Of a stretch of DNA of 64,000 nt, positions 19,178 through 28,130 are shown one piece after another. The position numbers and the translations under genes are program-made. How positions within the stretch are numbered: the stretch's first letter is position 1; each line of letters opens with the position of its first letter. This DNA comes from Sphingobacteriaceae bacterium (GTDB lineage: Bacteria; Bacteroidota; Bacteroidia; Sphingobacteriales; Sphingobacteriaceae). The DNA lies in NCBI GenBank assembly GCA_017745075.1, contig JAGIAD010000028.1, positions 310,001 through 374,000 of the forward strand, given 5' to 3'. The notes under the pieces were generated by a model. It had not been told where the DNA came from, did no database searches, and saw only the letters and a list, made by a program, of their open reading frames with translations.

Positions 19178-21109
19178 CTACCAATAAGGATTTTGCACCA
19201 GGTTTGGATTTACAACCAGGTCATAACTTCTGATCGGCCATAAATAATCTTTTAAACCAAAAACAGGGATAAACTGGGTGTTCGGGCGATAATAGTTTAT
19301 AGCGTCCGGATTGTTGATGCTCCAACCCTGTATGGGTGCTGTTAAAACGGCCTGAAGCTCTTTCCATCTTCTTAAATCCCAACCGCTTTGCCCTTCAAAA
19401 CAGAGTTCTATCCTTCGCTCCTGATGAATAATCTGCCTTAAACCATCTTTCGTGCTAAACTTATTCGGGCTTCTGGAAAAGTTTGTCCACGAGGCTTGTA
19501 CACCCTGTAAACCAGCTCTTTGCCTAACCTTATCAATATAAGTAAATACTTCTGTGGTTGGTCCGTTTACCTCGTTCAATGCCTCCGCATAAAGCAGGTA
19601 TAAACCTGCCAATCTGATTAATGGTAAGCGGAATGGCGATGCCTGGAAACCGTCATCATAAACTGAAGCATAACTAACCAGTTTTTTAGGCCAGTAACCG
19701 GTAATGTTTAACCTGATGTTATCGCTCGGTGCCGCAAATCCCGCTCCACGTGCCGAAACATAGTATAATGGATTTGACGGATCATCCTGGTTATTCCGGC
19801 CATTTCCGAACCAGATACCTCCATCAAAAGCGATATCGGCATAAAAACGGGTTTCACGGGCAAAATGGCCTTTAATAGTTTCGTACCCCTGCTGAATATA
19901 ATAACGGCTGGCATAATCACCTGTTTTAATGGTATTCCTGCCGGCATAATCCCAGGTTTTATCTTCGCTGATCGGCACACCATTAACGGTATAAAAAAGT
20001 TCTTGTGTGCTTATTGGGGCAGAAAAAGTAGAAGGGTTAGAGAAATTGTTTACCGCCGATTTTGCAGTAAGCCTTGGCGTTGAAAAACCCTGGTAATTAA
20101 ACTCCGGATTGGAAGCCCAGATAATTTCTGAGTTAAGCTCCCATTTTTCCGTCACGGCATTCTGTACATCCAACTCTCTTTTTAACGAATCGGATAGTTT
20201 ACCCACGGTGGTTGGCGATTGGAAGGTATACAGTTTAATGCCTTGAGCTTCTGCAGCTGTAATAGCTGCTTTTGCCGCATCGGCTGCCTTTTTCCATTTT
20301 TGTGCATCAAAAGCTGCCGGAAACAAACTCACCCCATCTTTATCTTTAAAGCTGATATAATCAGGATTGCCGTTAAAAAGCGGGCTCGCTGCCGTTGCCA
20401 GCACATCGGCTTTAACTGATAAGGCAATTATGCTGGTGATCCTGCCCAGTTCTGTAGCCTGACTGGTAATTGTAGCAGGTAGATTAGGAATGGCTTCATC
20501 CAGCAAAGAAACAATATAATCAACCGTTTCGTCAACTGGTGCCCTTTTAACACGTACCTCGTCGGTGCTGCTGTTAATGGCCAGGTTGGTTTTAACCAGG
20601 GGAATAGGACCGTACATTTTAAAAAGTACGTAATGATAATAGGCTTTTAAAAATTTAGTTTCGGCAATCCAGCGTTGTTTTTCAGCAGCGCTCAAATCAA
20701 TTGGTTTATCAATATTTTCGAGCATGATGTTACAGATCCTGATCGAACGCCACAGGCTGTAACTTCCTTCACTACCGTCCCATGCATTCAATCCAGGGTT
20801 CGCAGCCGTTTGTGTTCCCCTTAACAGGTTGAAACCGGTACGGTTAAAACCCTGGTAATTATCGAGTGTGTTCGAATAAATCAGTTCCGATGAAGTGGTA
20901 AAACCCGGGTTCGAAGCCACATCATTCATGCGCTGCAGATAAGCATAACAAGAGTATAAATAATTTTCGGCTTCATTTCTGTTCCTGAAGGCATAATCGA
21001 GGGTACCCAAGTTATCGGGCGTAATATCAAGGTACTTTTTACAGGATACAAATGTGCCTAACATCATGATGATGCAGCCGAATGTAAAATATGTTTTTAT
21101 CGTTTTCAT
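19178..21109 (-). CDS. SusD/RagB-family outer-membrane lipoprotein
   Basis: A 643-aa surface-binding lipoprotein (signal ending GTFVSCKK) for the adjacent SusC. SusD hallmarks are present: the E-x-x-x-L-Y-S-C-Y-A-Y-L opening, K-F-L-K-A-Y-Y-H-Y-V-L near 152 and a C-terminal I-H-Q-E-R-R-I-E-L-C-F-E block followed by D-L-R-R-W. Its ATG overlaps the SusC stop by one base (TAATG), indicating translational coupling within the operon. It is longer than typical SusDs (about 500-570 aa). Confidence 0.95.
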   Translation of the reverse strand: MKTIKTYFTFGCIIMMLGTFVSCKKYLDITPDNLGTLDYAFRNRNEAENYLYSCYAYLQRMNDVASNPGFTTSSELIYSNTLDNYQGFNRTGFNLLRGTQTAANPGLNAWDGSEGSYSLWRSIRICNIMLENIDKPIDLSAAEKQRWIAETKFLKAYYHYVLFKMYGPIPLVKTNLAINSSTDEVRVKRAPVDETVDYIVSLLDEAIPNLPATITSQATELGRITSIIALSVKADVLATAASPLFNGNPDYISFKDKDGVSLFPAAFDAQKWKKAADAAKAAITAAEAQGIKLYTFQSPTTVGKLSDSLKRELDVQNAVTEKWELNSEIIWASNPEFNYQGFSTPRLTAKSAVNNFSNPSTFSAPISTQELFYTVNGVPISEDKTWDYAGRNTIKTGDYASRYYIQQGYETIKGHFARETRFYADIAFDGGIWFGNGRNNQDDPSNPLYYVSARGAGFAAPSDNIRLNITGYWPKKLVSYASVYDDGFQASPFRLPLIRLAGLYLLYAEALNEVNGPTTEVFTYIDKVRQRAGLQGVQASWTNFSRSPNKFSTKDGLRQIIHQERRIELCFEGQSGWDLRRWKELQAVLTAPIQGWSINNPDAINYYRPNTQFIPVFGLKDYLWPIRSYDLVVNPNLVQNPYW

Positions 21110-24100
21110 TATAAGGTTACGTTAAGACCAACATTGAATACCTTTTGGATGGGATAAGCAAACCCGTTTCCACCTTGCTCAGGGTCCCACATTTTAAATG
21201 GACTCCAGGTAAGCAGGTTTAAACCATTAAAATAAATACGGCAAGAGTTTAGCTTAATTTTATTGGAAATGCGTTGTGGAAGCGTATAACCCAGCTCAAC
21301 TGATTTAAGCCTCAATAAACGACCGTTTCTCATCCACCAGGTACTGGTTTGTGCATTGTTTTCGAGGTCTGCAGCATTTACTGCCAGTCGTGGATAAAGT
21401 GCATAAAGGTTCTGGTTTTCGGGCGACCAATGGTTATCAGCAAAATCTTTAAGCAATTGTGTATTGCCATAAATATATTGTTGATCACTCGGCACAAAAG
21501 GGCTTACCTTTCTTGGATCAATGAAGAAAGTCATCCTATCCTGTCCGGTAAAAAAGGCCGACAAATCGAAACCTTTGTATGAAGAGCTGAAACCAAAACC
21601 ATATACCACTTCAGGCGATTGCGGAAAACCAATGTAGGCTTTATCGGCATCGTCAATTTTACCATCGTTGTTTAAATCGCGGTATTTGATATCGCCTGCT
21701 CTTGGAGGTTTACCACCTGTAGAGAAAATTTGTGTTGGCGAATTTTGCACCTCTTTATCATCTACAAATAAACGTTCGGCAATGTAACCGAAATTTCTGC
21801 TGATCGGCTGTCCCGTAGTGTAACGGTAAGCTTCAGCCCACTGAGGCTCTTCGTAATTGATGTATTTATTTTTAGCAAAAGTTAAGTTAGAGCGTACGGC
21901 AAAAGAAAATGCATTTACGTTAAACTTATAATCGAGTGATAAATCGATACCCCGTGATCTGGCCTTACCGATATTGGCACCGATATCTGGTGCGCCGGTA
22001 TTGGGATCAATAGCCTCCAAACCCAGGGTACTCGGTACGTTTTTACGGATCATGTAAATATTATATCGGTCGTTATTATATACCTCCGCAATAATGTTCA
22101 TGTTTTTGAAAAGCGTAGCTTCTAAAGCCAGATTGGTTTGGCGGGAAGTTTCCCAGGTAATATCGGTGTTTTCATAGCTGTTGATGTATACCCCAGGGCG
22201 TGTAGAACCGCCATTATAACCAAATTGAGCATAATTACCACCCCCATTTAAGTTTACATCCGATTGGTAGAAGAAGCGTTGCGATCCGATGGCATCATTA
22301 CCTACCAGGCCAAAACTTCCCCTCAGTTTTAAACGGTTAACCACATTGGCGATCCCACCTGTCCAGAATTTTTCGTTAGAAACAATCCACCCCGCACCAA
22401 TGGTTGGAAAAAAACCAAAACGGTGATTCTCCGAAAACCTTTCCGATCCGTTGTAACCGAAGTTGGTTTCCAAAAAGTAACGACTTTTGTATGAATAGGT
22501 TAACCTTCCTGCTAAACCCAGGTTACGGTAAGGAAGTGAGTATTGAAGCGTACGCGTATTGGTTTTTGGATCTTTAGCATTGTTATACAGGTTCTGCTGG
22601 GCAGTACCGATCAAGGCAGCGCTAACGGTATGATCCTGTCCAAAAGTATGATCATAGTTTACAGCAGCCTGTCCGTAAAGAAAAGTACTGATGTTCGGAT
22701 CGCCCGGGTAATAACTTAAATATTCCTGGGCAATGTTAGGTGCCCCACTGGTTACCGATGAATTTAACCAGTTTAATACGTAAGTATTGCTTGCTTTATC
22801 ATACGAGCCAACATTATAATAAAATGGCGAGTAAGCCATTGATGAATCGAAATAAGAATACCTGTTGGTACTAAAAATCGATTTGAACGAAAGACCTTCG
22901 GTAAGGAAGTCGAGTTTCTGGTTAAGCTCTAACTGCGCCGACATACGCGATTCGGTTGAATTTTTATGTCCACGGAGCAACGCCGCATAAGGGTTGTTAT
23001 ATAAAATGCTGTTTACTCCTGTGCCGCCTGTATTTCCAAATAAAATGTGTTGTGCGTTTTGATTTGCGGCATCGGCAGGAAAATAAGCAGGGAATAAAAC
23101 CGGACTGGTGTGTACGGCGATATTATAAAGATCGGTAGAAAAACCACCATCAGTAGCCAACGGACCATTGTATTCGCTAAAATTACCCGATAAACGCACT
23201 ACCAGTTCGGTGGTCTTGCCTAAATCGATATTGATATTGGAACGCAACTGGTAATTCCTGAATTTCACGTTGTTATCGTTATTGTTCCGGTCATCCTGAT
23301 TCAGCACACCATTATCCAGGTTATACGAACCGGCAATATAATACCTGGCTACACCGCCTCCACCGCTTACGCTCATATTGGCACGCTGCGTATTGGTTCG
23401 TTTTTTAAACAACAGGCCCAGCCAATCAACCGCAGGGTAAACATATTCGTTATAGCCCGGACTTTTATTTATCGTGGACTGAGTATTGATAATCTGGTTA
23501 GGCGTAAATTTAGGATCCATTCCCCTGCCAATAGACGCTTCGTTAAAAAGTTTCATATATGTAATAGGATCGGCAAGTTCCAGGTTTTGGGTCGATTGTG
23601 ACGAAGAATTTTCCAATCTGAAACTGATTTTGGCCTTACCTTCCTTACCAGATCTGGTAGACACTAAAATTACCCCGTTTGCCCCGCGCGCGCCATATAG
23701 TGCCGTAGCACTGGCATCTTTCAGGATCGAGAAACTTTCAATATCATCCACCTGTAAACGCGCCAGATCAGAGCTCGTTAACTCTACGTTATCGATCAAT
23801 ATCAAAGGGTCCTGCTTGTAACCAAAGGTAGTTACCCCACGGATAAAAAACTGCGAGTTATCCTGTCCGGGTTGCCCGCTGCGCTGATAACCGATCACCC
23901 CCGCAATCTGACCGGAAAGTGCATTGGTTAAATTGCTTGAAGGTATTTTAAGATTGCCCACCTTTACCGTGGTAACCGAACCTACCAAAGCCTCTTTACG
24001 CTGTTTTTGCCCCAAGGCAGTAATCACCACCTCTTCCGACAGCATATTTTCTTCGGTTAATTTAATGTTGATCACATTAGCCGCACCAACGGTTGCCCGC

Positions 24101-24408
24101 TGTTCGCGGTAACCCACATAAGAAAATCTTAATATTTCACCAGGCGCTACATCAAGCACAAACTTTCCATTATTATCGGTCTGTGTACCTATGTTAACCT
24201 TGTTCACAACAGCTACGGTTACTCCGGGCAGCCCTACCCCTAAAGTATCCGTAACCTTACCCGTAATGGTTTTCTTCCCTGCCTGGGAATAACTCTTCAC
24301 AGGGATAAAAATCAGGAAAAATACAAGCACCGAACCTGTCAATGCCAATGCATTTTTTACCTTGTCAGACATCATAAAGTGTCTGCAAAACAAAAATAAT
24401 TGCTTCAT
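21109..24408 (-). CDS. SusC/RagA-type TonB-dependent outer-membrane transporter
   Basis: Importer of 1099 aa for the glycan fragments released by this locus. After the signal peptide (VKSYSQ) come a carboxypeptidase-like domain (about 47-125, I-T-G-K-V-T-D-T-L-G-V-G-L-P-G) and the plug (about 140-260, with F-I-R-G-V-T-T-F and I-E-S-F-S-I-L-K-D-A-S-A-T-A-L-Y-G-A-R-G). The rest is the beta-barrel. The real start may be Met12 or Met13, since the first 11 residues are not signal-like. It is the first full gene of the SusC-to-GH36 transcription unit. Confidence 0.95.
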   Translation of the reverse strand: MKQLFLFCRHFMMSDKVKNALALTGSVLVFFLIFIPVKSYSQAGKKTITGKVTDTLGVGLPGVTVAVVNKVNIGTQTDNNGKFVLDVAPGEILRFSYVGYREQRATVGAANVINIKLTEENMLSEEVVITALGQKQRKEALVGSVTTVKVGNLKIPSSNLTNALSGQIAGVIGYQRSGQPGQDNSQFFIRGVTTFGYKQDPLILIDNVELTSSDLARLQVDDIESFSILKDASATALYGARGANGVILVSTRSGKEGKAKISFRLENSSSQSTQNLELADPITYMKLFNEASIGRGMDPKFTPNQIINTQSTINKSPGYNEYVYPAVDWLGLLFKKRTNTQRANMSVSGGGGVARYYIAGSYNLDNGVLNQDDRNNNDNNVKFRNYQLRSNINIDLGKTTELVVRLSGNFSEYNGPLATDGGFSTDLYNIAVHTSPVLFPAYFPADAANQNAQHILFGNTGGTGVNSILYNNPYAALLRGHKNSTESRMSAQLELNQKLDFLTEGLSFKSIFSTNRYSYFDSSMAYSPFYYNVGSYDKASNTYVLNWLNSSVTSGAPNIAQEYLSYYPGDPNISTFLYGQAAVNYDHTFGQDHTVSAALIGTAQQNLYNNAKDPKTNTRTLQYSLPYRNLGLAGRLTYSYKSRYFLETNFGYNGSERFSENHRFGFFPTIGAGWIVSNEKFWTGGIANVVNRLKLRGSFGLVGNDAIGSQRFFYQSDVNLNGGGNYAQFGYNGGSTRPGVYINSYENTDITWETSRQTNLALEATLFKNMNIIAEVYNNDRYNIYMIRKNVPSTLGLEAIDPNTGAPDIGANIGKARSRGIDLSLDYKFNVNAFSFAVRSNLTFAKNKYINYEEPQWAEAYRYTTGQPISRNFGYIAERLFVDDKEVQNSPTQIFSTGGKPPRAGDIKYRDLNNDGKIDDADKAYIGFPQSPEVVYGFGFSSSYKGFDLSAFFTGQDRMTFFIDPRKVSPFVPSDQQYIYGNTQLLKDFADNHWSPENQNLYALYPRLAVNAADLENNAQTSTWWMRNGRLLRLKSVELGYTLPQRISNKIKLNSCRIYFNGLNLLTWSPFKMWDPEQGGNGFAYPIQKVFNVGLNVTL

Positions 24409-24470
24409 TTGCCAATAAGCTTTTTAAATGATGAATTAAAAAATTGTAGATAGATGTAGATCGACAGGAA

Positions 24471-24566
24471 TCAACGCGCTTTAAGATCCGGTAAACCTGC
24501 GGGCCATCCTTTAGCAATCGAAAGAAGGGTTTGCATTGCTGCACAATAATTTGTAAAATTTCTCAT
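24471..24566 (-). CDS. Possible 31-aa leader ORF upstream of SusC
   Basis: ATG-initiated 32-codon frame beginning MRNFTNYCAAMQTLL and ending G-L-P-D-L-K-A-R, 62 nt before the SusC start. It has no recognised domain. Like the small frames ahead of two other SusC operons in this window, it could be a leader peptide or a remnant. Support is weak. Confidence 0.25.
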   Translation of the reverse strand: MRNFTNYCAAMQTLLSIAKGWPAGLPDLKAR

Positions 24567-24692
24567 ATTTTGAATTTATTTGGTTAATGAAAAAATAGTT
24601 TGGGTACAGGAATGATTTTAATTATCTATTAACCGCTTTATGCCCTCTTCTAAAAAGGTAATAAATGCGGGAAGGCACGTGACTTAAAAATT

Positions 24693-24715
24693 TATCCTAT
24701 CCTATCCTATCCTAT
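24693..24715. repeat. TATCC pentanucleotide tandem repeat
   Basis: Four perfect TATCC units plus TAT (GGATA on the coding strand of the operon), located about 285 bp upstream of the SusC ATG. Such a run can expand or contract by slippage and may lie near the promoter. Confidence 0.8.
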
Positions 24716-24791
24716 TTTTCAGATACAAGTATAGTCAAATAATTTAATATTCCAAGTGCTAAACATAAATATGTAAAGAATGAATTGCGTT

Positions 24792-26384
24792 CTAGGCAAG
24801 CAGATAAGGAGAGAAAATAAAAAATACAAGCGCCATCAGTAAGATCAATATACCATGATAGTAGTACCTATTCCGCCAGGGAATAATATCAATTTTATTG
24901 TCTGGTATCAAATGATAGGGATCTTGGCTGGGATACAGTTTTGATATGCCCAGCATTAATAGGACCGTGCCAATGAAAATGATGGCCAGCGTATGGAGAT
25001 AATGCAGGTGTACGGAAAATACCCACTCACTCATTACATAACAGCAAATGAAGAAAACCATCCCGATTTTAGCAGCAATGGGTGGCATTTTTTTCGTAAT
25101 AAAGCCAATGAAGATGATGGTAAAGATCGGCAGGCTAAAAATAGCACTGATTTTTTGCAGGTATTCATAAAAACCGTGTTTCGAAAAAATAATAAAAGGC
25201 GCAAACAACATCGCAAACAACGATACCGAAATCTGGAACAACCGCCCCGTACGTAGCAAGCTTCTATCAGATAATGCCCGGCCTCTTTTTTCCATAAACG
25301 GGCCATATAAATTCAGCAGAAACAAGGTACTCGAACTGTTAAGGCCGGCATTAAAAGTGGTAATGGCTGCACCAAAAAGCACACAGGCCGATAAGCCCAT
25401 TAAAAGTGGCGGCAATACATCTTTAATCAGTAAGGGGAATACCTGGTTGGTGTTGGTTAATACAGGATACAGGTGCACCGCAATTAAACCGGGGATATTG
25501 ATCAGCAGCGGACAAAGTAATTTGGCAAAACAGGTTAATGCAATACCTTTCTGGCCCTCTTCCAAACTTTTGGCCGCCAGCACCTGCTGAATAATGTATT
25601 GCTCCATCCCCCAATAATAAAGGTTTACAATAAGCATACCGGTAAATAAGGTAGAAAAGGGCACAGCGTCATTATTACTACCGATGGCATTGAGGTGTTC
25701 TTTTTTGGTAGAAAGTACAGTAGAAAGTCCGCTGAAAAAATCGCCGTGTCCCAGATAACGTAATCCGTAATATGGTAATGCAACAATCAACACCAGCATG
25801 CCGGCACTCAATACAGTATCAGAAATGGTAATGGCCCTGAAACCACCAAGAATAGTATATATAGAACCAATAAGCCCCATAATCCATACAAACACCCAGA
25901 TACTCTCCCAATAGGAAAGGTGAAAACCCGAAAGATCAATCAGGTTACTAAAGGCTACTGCACCGCCATAAAGTACTGCTGGAAGCAGGTTAATAATATA
26001 ACTGAAGAGGAAAACCACCGAAACGAATGTTTTGGTCTGTTTATCGTAACGTTTCTCCAAAAAATCAGGAATGGTGCGGATACCCGTTTTAAAATATATG
26101 GGGATGAAAAATTCTGAAACAATAATCATGGCCAGGATAGATGAAATCCCCCAGCCAATTACAGACATGTTATTGATATAAACCGATTCGTTTTCACCAA
26201 TAAACTGGTTGGCACTAATGTTACTGAAAAACAAAGAAGCACCAATAATAATGAAACCATTGGTGCGGTTGGCAAAGAAAAAACCACTGATGGTAGAGCG
26301 TTGCGACCTACGGGTTTTAAAGTAAGATATCACCGCGGCCAACACCGTGAACAGAATAAAACTGATAATGGCTATGGTACCCAC
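24792..26384 (-). CDS. Sodium/solute symporter (SSS family)
   Basis: Inner-membrane permease of 530 aa with about 13-14 hydrophobic segments and SSS-family features. These include an N-terminal N-R-T-N-G-F-I-I-I-G-A-S-L-F-F-S-N-I segment, a G-x-x-R-A-I-T-I-S-D motif (about 183-193) and a Q-Y-I-I-Q-Q-V-L-A-A-K-S block near 263. It probably takes up the free sugar (L-fucose or galactose) released by the locus's enzymes, coupled to Na+. The substrate is inferred only from neighbours. The stop of the upstream GntR regulator is 9 nt away, so the two form one unit. Confidence 0.88.
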   Translation of the reverse strand: MGTIAIISFILFTVLAAVISYFKTRRSQRSTISGFFFANRTNGFIIIGASLFFSNISANQFIGENESVYINNMSVIGWGISSILAMIIVSEFFIPIYFKTGIRTIPDFLEKRYDKQTKTFVSVVFLFSYIINLLPAVLYGGAVAFSNLIDLSGFHLSYWESIWVFVWIMGLIGSIYTILGGFRAITISDTVLSAGMLVLIVALPYYGLRYLGHGDFFSGLSTVLSTKKEHLNAIGSNNDAVPFSTLFTGMLIVNLYYWGMEQYIIQQVLAAKSLEEGQKGIALTCFAKLLCPLLINIPGLIAVHLYPVLTNTNQVFPLLIKDVLPPLLMGLSACVLFGAAITTFNAGLNSSSTLFLLNLYGPFMEKRGRALSDRSLLRTGRLFQISVSLFAMLFAPFIIFSKHGFYEYLQKISAIFSLPIFTIIFIGFITKKMPPIAAKIGMVFFICCYVMSEWVFSVHLHYLHTLAIIFIGTVLLMLGISKLYPSQDPYHLIPDNKIDIIPWRNRYYYHGILILLMALVFFIFSPYLLA

Positions 26385-26393
26385 GCTATGGCA

Positions 26394-27416
26394 TTAAAGT
26401 GAATTTCTCCTGATCAGTTGACTCTCCATTACATGTTTAATGGGTTTCAGGCTGAGTACAAATTCGGCAGCGAGACGTCCCATAAGTGCAAAATCGATAG
26501 AAAAAGTGGTAATCCCATCAAAAATGATCTCTTTAACGTTATCATCATTATGCGAAAGAATACCCAGATCTTCACCCACCTTTAACCCTTTTACTTTTGT
26601 ATCTTTCAACATTTCCCAAAGTTCGAGGTTGTGTATAGTAAAATAAACCTTATCTGGTGCAATGCTACCTGCTTCGTAACTATTTTTAACTACTCCATTG
26701 ATGTTAAACTCTTTTACAAAACGTTTAAAGGAAGTTAATACTTCCCTTGGTTCGGCAGATGAAGGTTTGAAAAAGAAAACAAATTCTGAGAATTCCTTAA
26801 TCCTTGGCGCCAGTTGTAAAAAAGCATTATAAGAAGCCTTTTCAAACTCCTGAACAATGTAAGAATAATCGCCCTTTAATTTTACATAACGGTCAACGAT
26901 CAACAGTTTTTCTTTGGGCAACTGTTCCAGCACTTCTTTGGCTTCCTTACTTTCTATGGGGGCGATTACATACAAGCCATACTGACCTTTATTACTATTA
27001 ATAATGGATTCGAAAACACTGAAATTATTGTGATGAAAGTATACATCAACCTGGATGTTATCGCCTAAATGATCACGGAAGTTCTGATAAAAAGTTTCCT
27101 GGAAGGTGTCGAAAGCATAAATTAATAAACAAACTTTTAAATGCTGTTCGGTATCATCTGTAGCCACAAAATAGCCCATACGGTTTTTCGACTCCAAAAT
27201 ACCCCTGTTGATCAGTTCTTTATAGGCTTTACCAATGGTTTCTTTGGCAAAACCGGTTTCCCTCATCATTTCATTAACGGATGGCAACATATCCCCTTTG
27301 CCGATGAATTTATGATTCAGTCCATTGATAATTCCCTGTACCAGCTGTTCATGTTTCGAGAAAGAATTTATGATGCTTAAATCTTTAATTTCACTGAGCA
27401 GCTTTTCCTTATTCAT
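26394..27416 (-). CDS. GntR-type regulator with sugar-binding-like effector domain
   Basis: A 340-aa transcription factor. The N-terminal winged helix (about 18-88, L-P-S-V-N-E-M-M-R-E-T-G-F-A-K-E-T) is of GntR type. The remainder (about 95-335) resembles a periplasmic-binding/LacI-like effector fold ending in a G-R-L-A-A-E-F-V-L segment. The length and architecture match the GntR-type L-fucose regulators of Bacteroidota. Together with the adjacent symporter and GH95 fucosidase this suggests a fucose-responsive repressor, which is inference. It is first in its operon, with a divergent 380-bp region upstream. Confidence 0.85.
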   Translation of the reverse strand: MNKEKLLSEIKDLSIINSFSKHEQLVQGIINGLNHKFIGKGDMLPSVNEMMRETGFAKETIGKAYKELINRGILESKNRMGYFVATDDTEQHLKVCLLIYAFDTFQETFYQNFRDHLGDNIQVDVYFHHNNFSVFESIINSNKGQYGLYVIAPIESKEAKEVLEQLPKEKLLIVDRYVKLKGDYSYIVQEFEKASYNAFLQLAPRIKEFSEFVFFFKPSSAEPREVLTSFKRFVKEFNINGVVKNSYEAGSIAPDKVYFTIHNLELWEMLKDTKVKGLKVGEDLGILSHNDDNVKEIIFDGITTFSIDFALMGRLAAEFVLSLKPIKHVMESQLIRRNSL

Positions 27417-27796
27417 GCAACAATATCTGGTTTAATGGATTTACCGGAGGTTAATTGCCCGAAATATATAAATTTAATAGAGATAATTGATAAAAATTTA
27501 AGAATGATCTTCCCTTCTACTTCATACGTTTATCGGTCGATGTCACTTCAACATATTATGATTTACAGAAACTGGAATTGTGCGATCTGCCTGGATGGAA
27601 ACATCCGATAACATAATAGTTCATAATAGCCATGGAGACACAGATTAACATACCAATATTTTCTGTGGTTTTAGTACTTTGGTGAAAAAACAGACCGGCT
27701 AATAAAACATCAATTAAGCGTATTTGTAACAACAGTTATTTCGAATAGTCTAAAACTTTTAACAGTCTTAAAATGTTTAACTAAGAAAAAAAAAAC
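27417..27796. other. Intergenic region between divergent GntR regulator and YtxH-like gene
   Basis: A 380-bp AT-rich stretch that must hold both promoters. I see no ORF of note, no strong palindrome and no consensus TAnnTTTG element at the expected distances. Confidence 0.4.
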
Positions 27797-27997
27797 ATGG
27801 GAATTTTAAAAACAGCAATCATTGGCGCTGCAGTATATGCCGGCGTAAAATATATCACTAAGAAAGATCCGGTTACCGGACAATCAATCGTTGATGAGTT
27901 ATTGGATCGTGCACCACAATGGGCCGATAAAGCAAAAGGTTATGCAGAAGACCTCAAAACAAGGGTGAGTAATGCCGCTGAAGATATAGCGAGATGA
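27797..27997 (+). CDS. Small YtxH-like protein
   Basis: A 66-aa protein with a short hydrophobic N-terminus (ILKTAIIGAAVYAGVKYI) followed by an amphipathic, charged helix rich in Ala/Lys/Asp, the layout of YtxH-like stress-associated membrane-proximal proteins. It is monocistronic, ending about 55 nt before a strong hairpin terminator. The run AAGAAAAAAAAAAC precedes the ATG and there is no Shine-Dalgarno. Function unknown. Confidence 0.7.
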   Translation: MGILKTAIIGAAVYAGVKYITKKDPVTGQSIVDELLDRAPQWADKAKGYAEDLKTRVSNAAEDIAR

Positions 27998-28053
27998 ATA
28001 CCCTGTAGAAATAAAGCGCCTGAAGAAGCTAATTTTCTATTTCTCTGAACAAA

Positions 28054-28088
28054 AAAAAACGTCCTAACATAAAATTAGGACGTTTTTT
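28054..28088. terminator. Bidirectional intrinsic terminator
   Basis: A perfect 14-bp stem, AAAAAACGTCCTAA (28054-28067) with TTAGGACGTTTTTT (28075-28088), and a 7-nt loop. A/T tracts flank both sides, so it can end both the plus-strand YtxH-like gene and the convergent SusD gene. Confidence 0.93.
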
Positions 28089-28130
28089 GCTTAAGTGTCG
28101 GATGGTAACATCTTACACCATTAATACGGG

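Larger units (their letters stand above)
24409..24791 (-). promoter_or_regulatory. Leader/promoter region of the glycan operon
   Basis: This 383-bp gap lies between the symporter and SusC. It holds a short tandem repeat (24693-24715) and a 31-aa ATG frame on the complement (24471-24566). No clear terminator follows the symporter gene, so read-through into SusC is possible. No convincing TAnnTTTG/TTG pair was found. Confidence 0.4.

Noticed and set aside
24793..25614. Several overlapping frames on both strands over the symporter gene
   Set aside because: Shadow frames; only the 530-aa symporter frame has family features.
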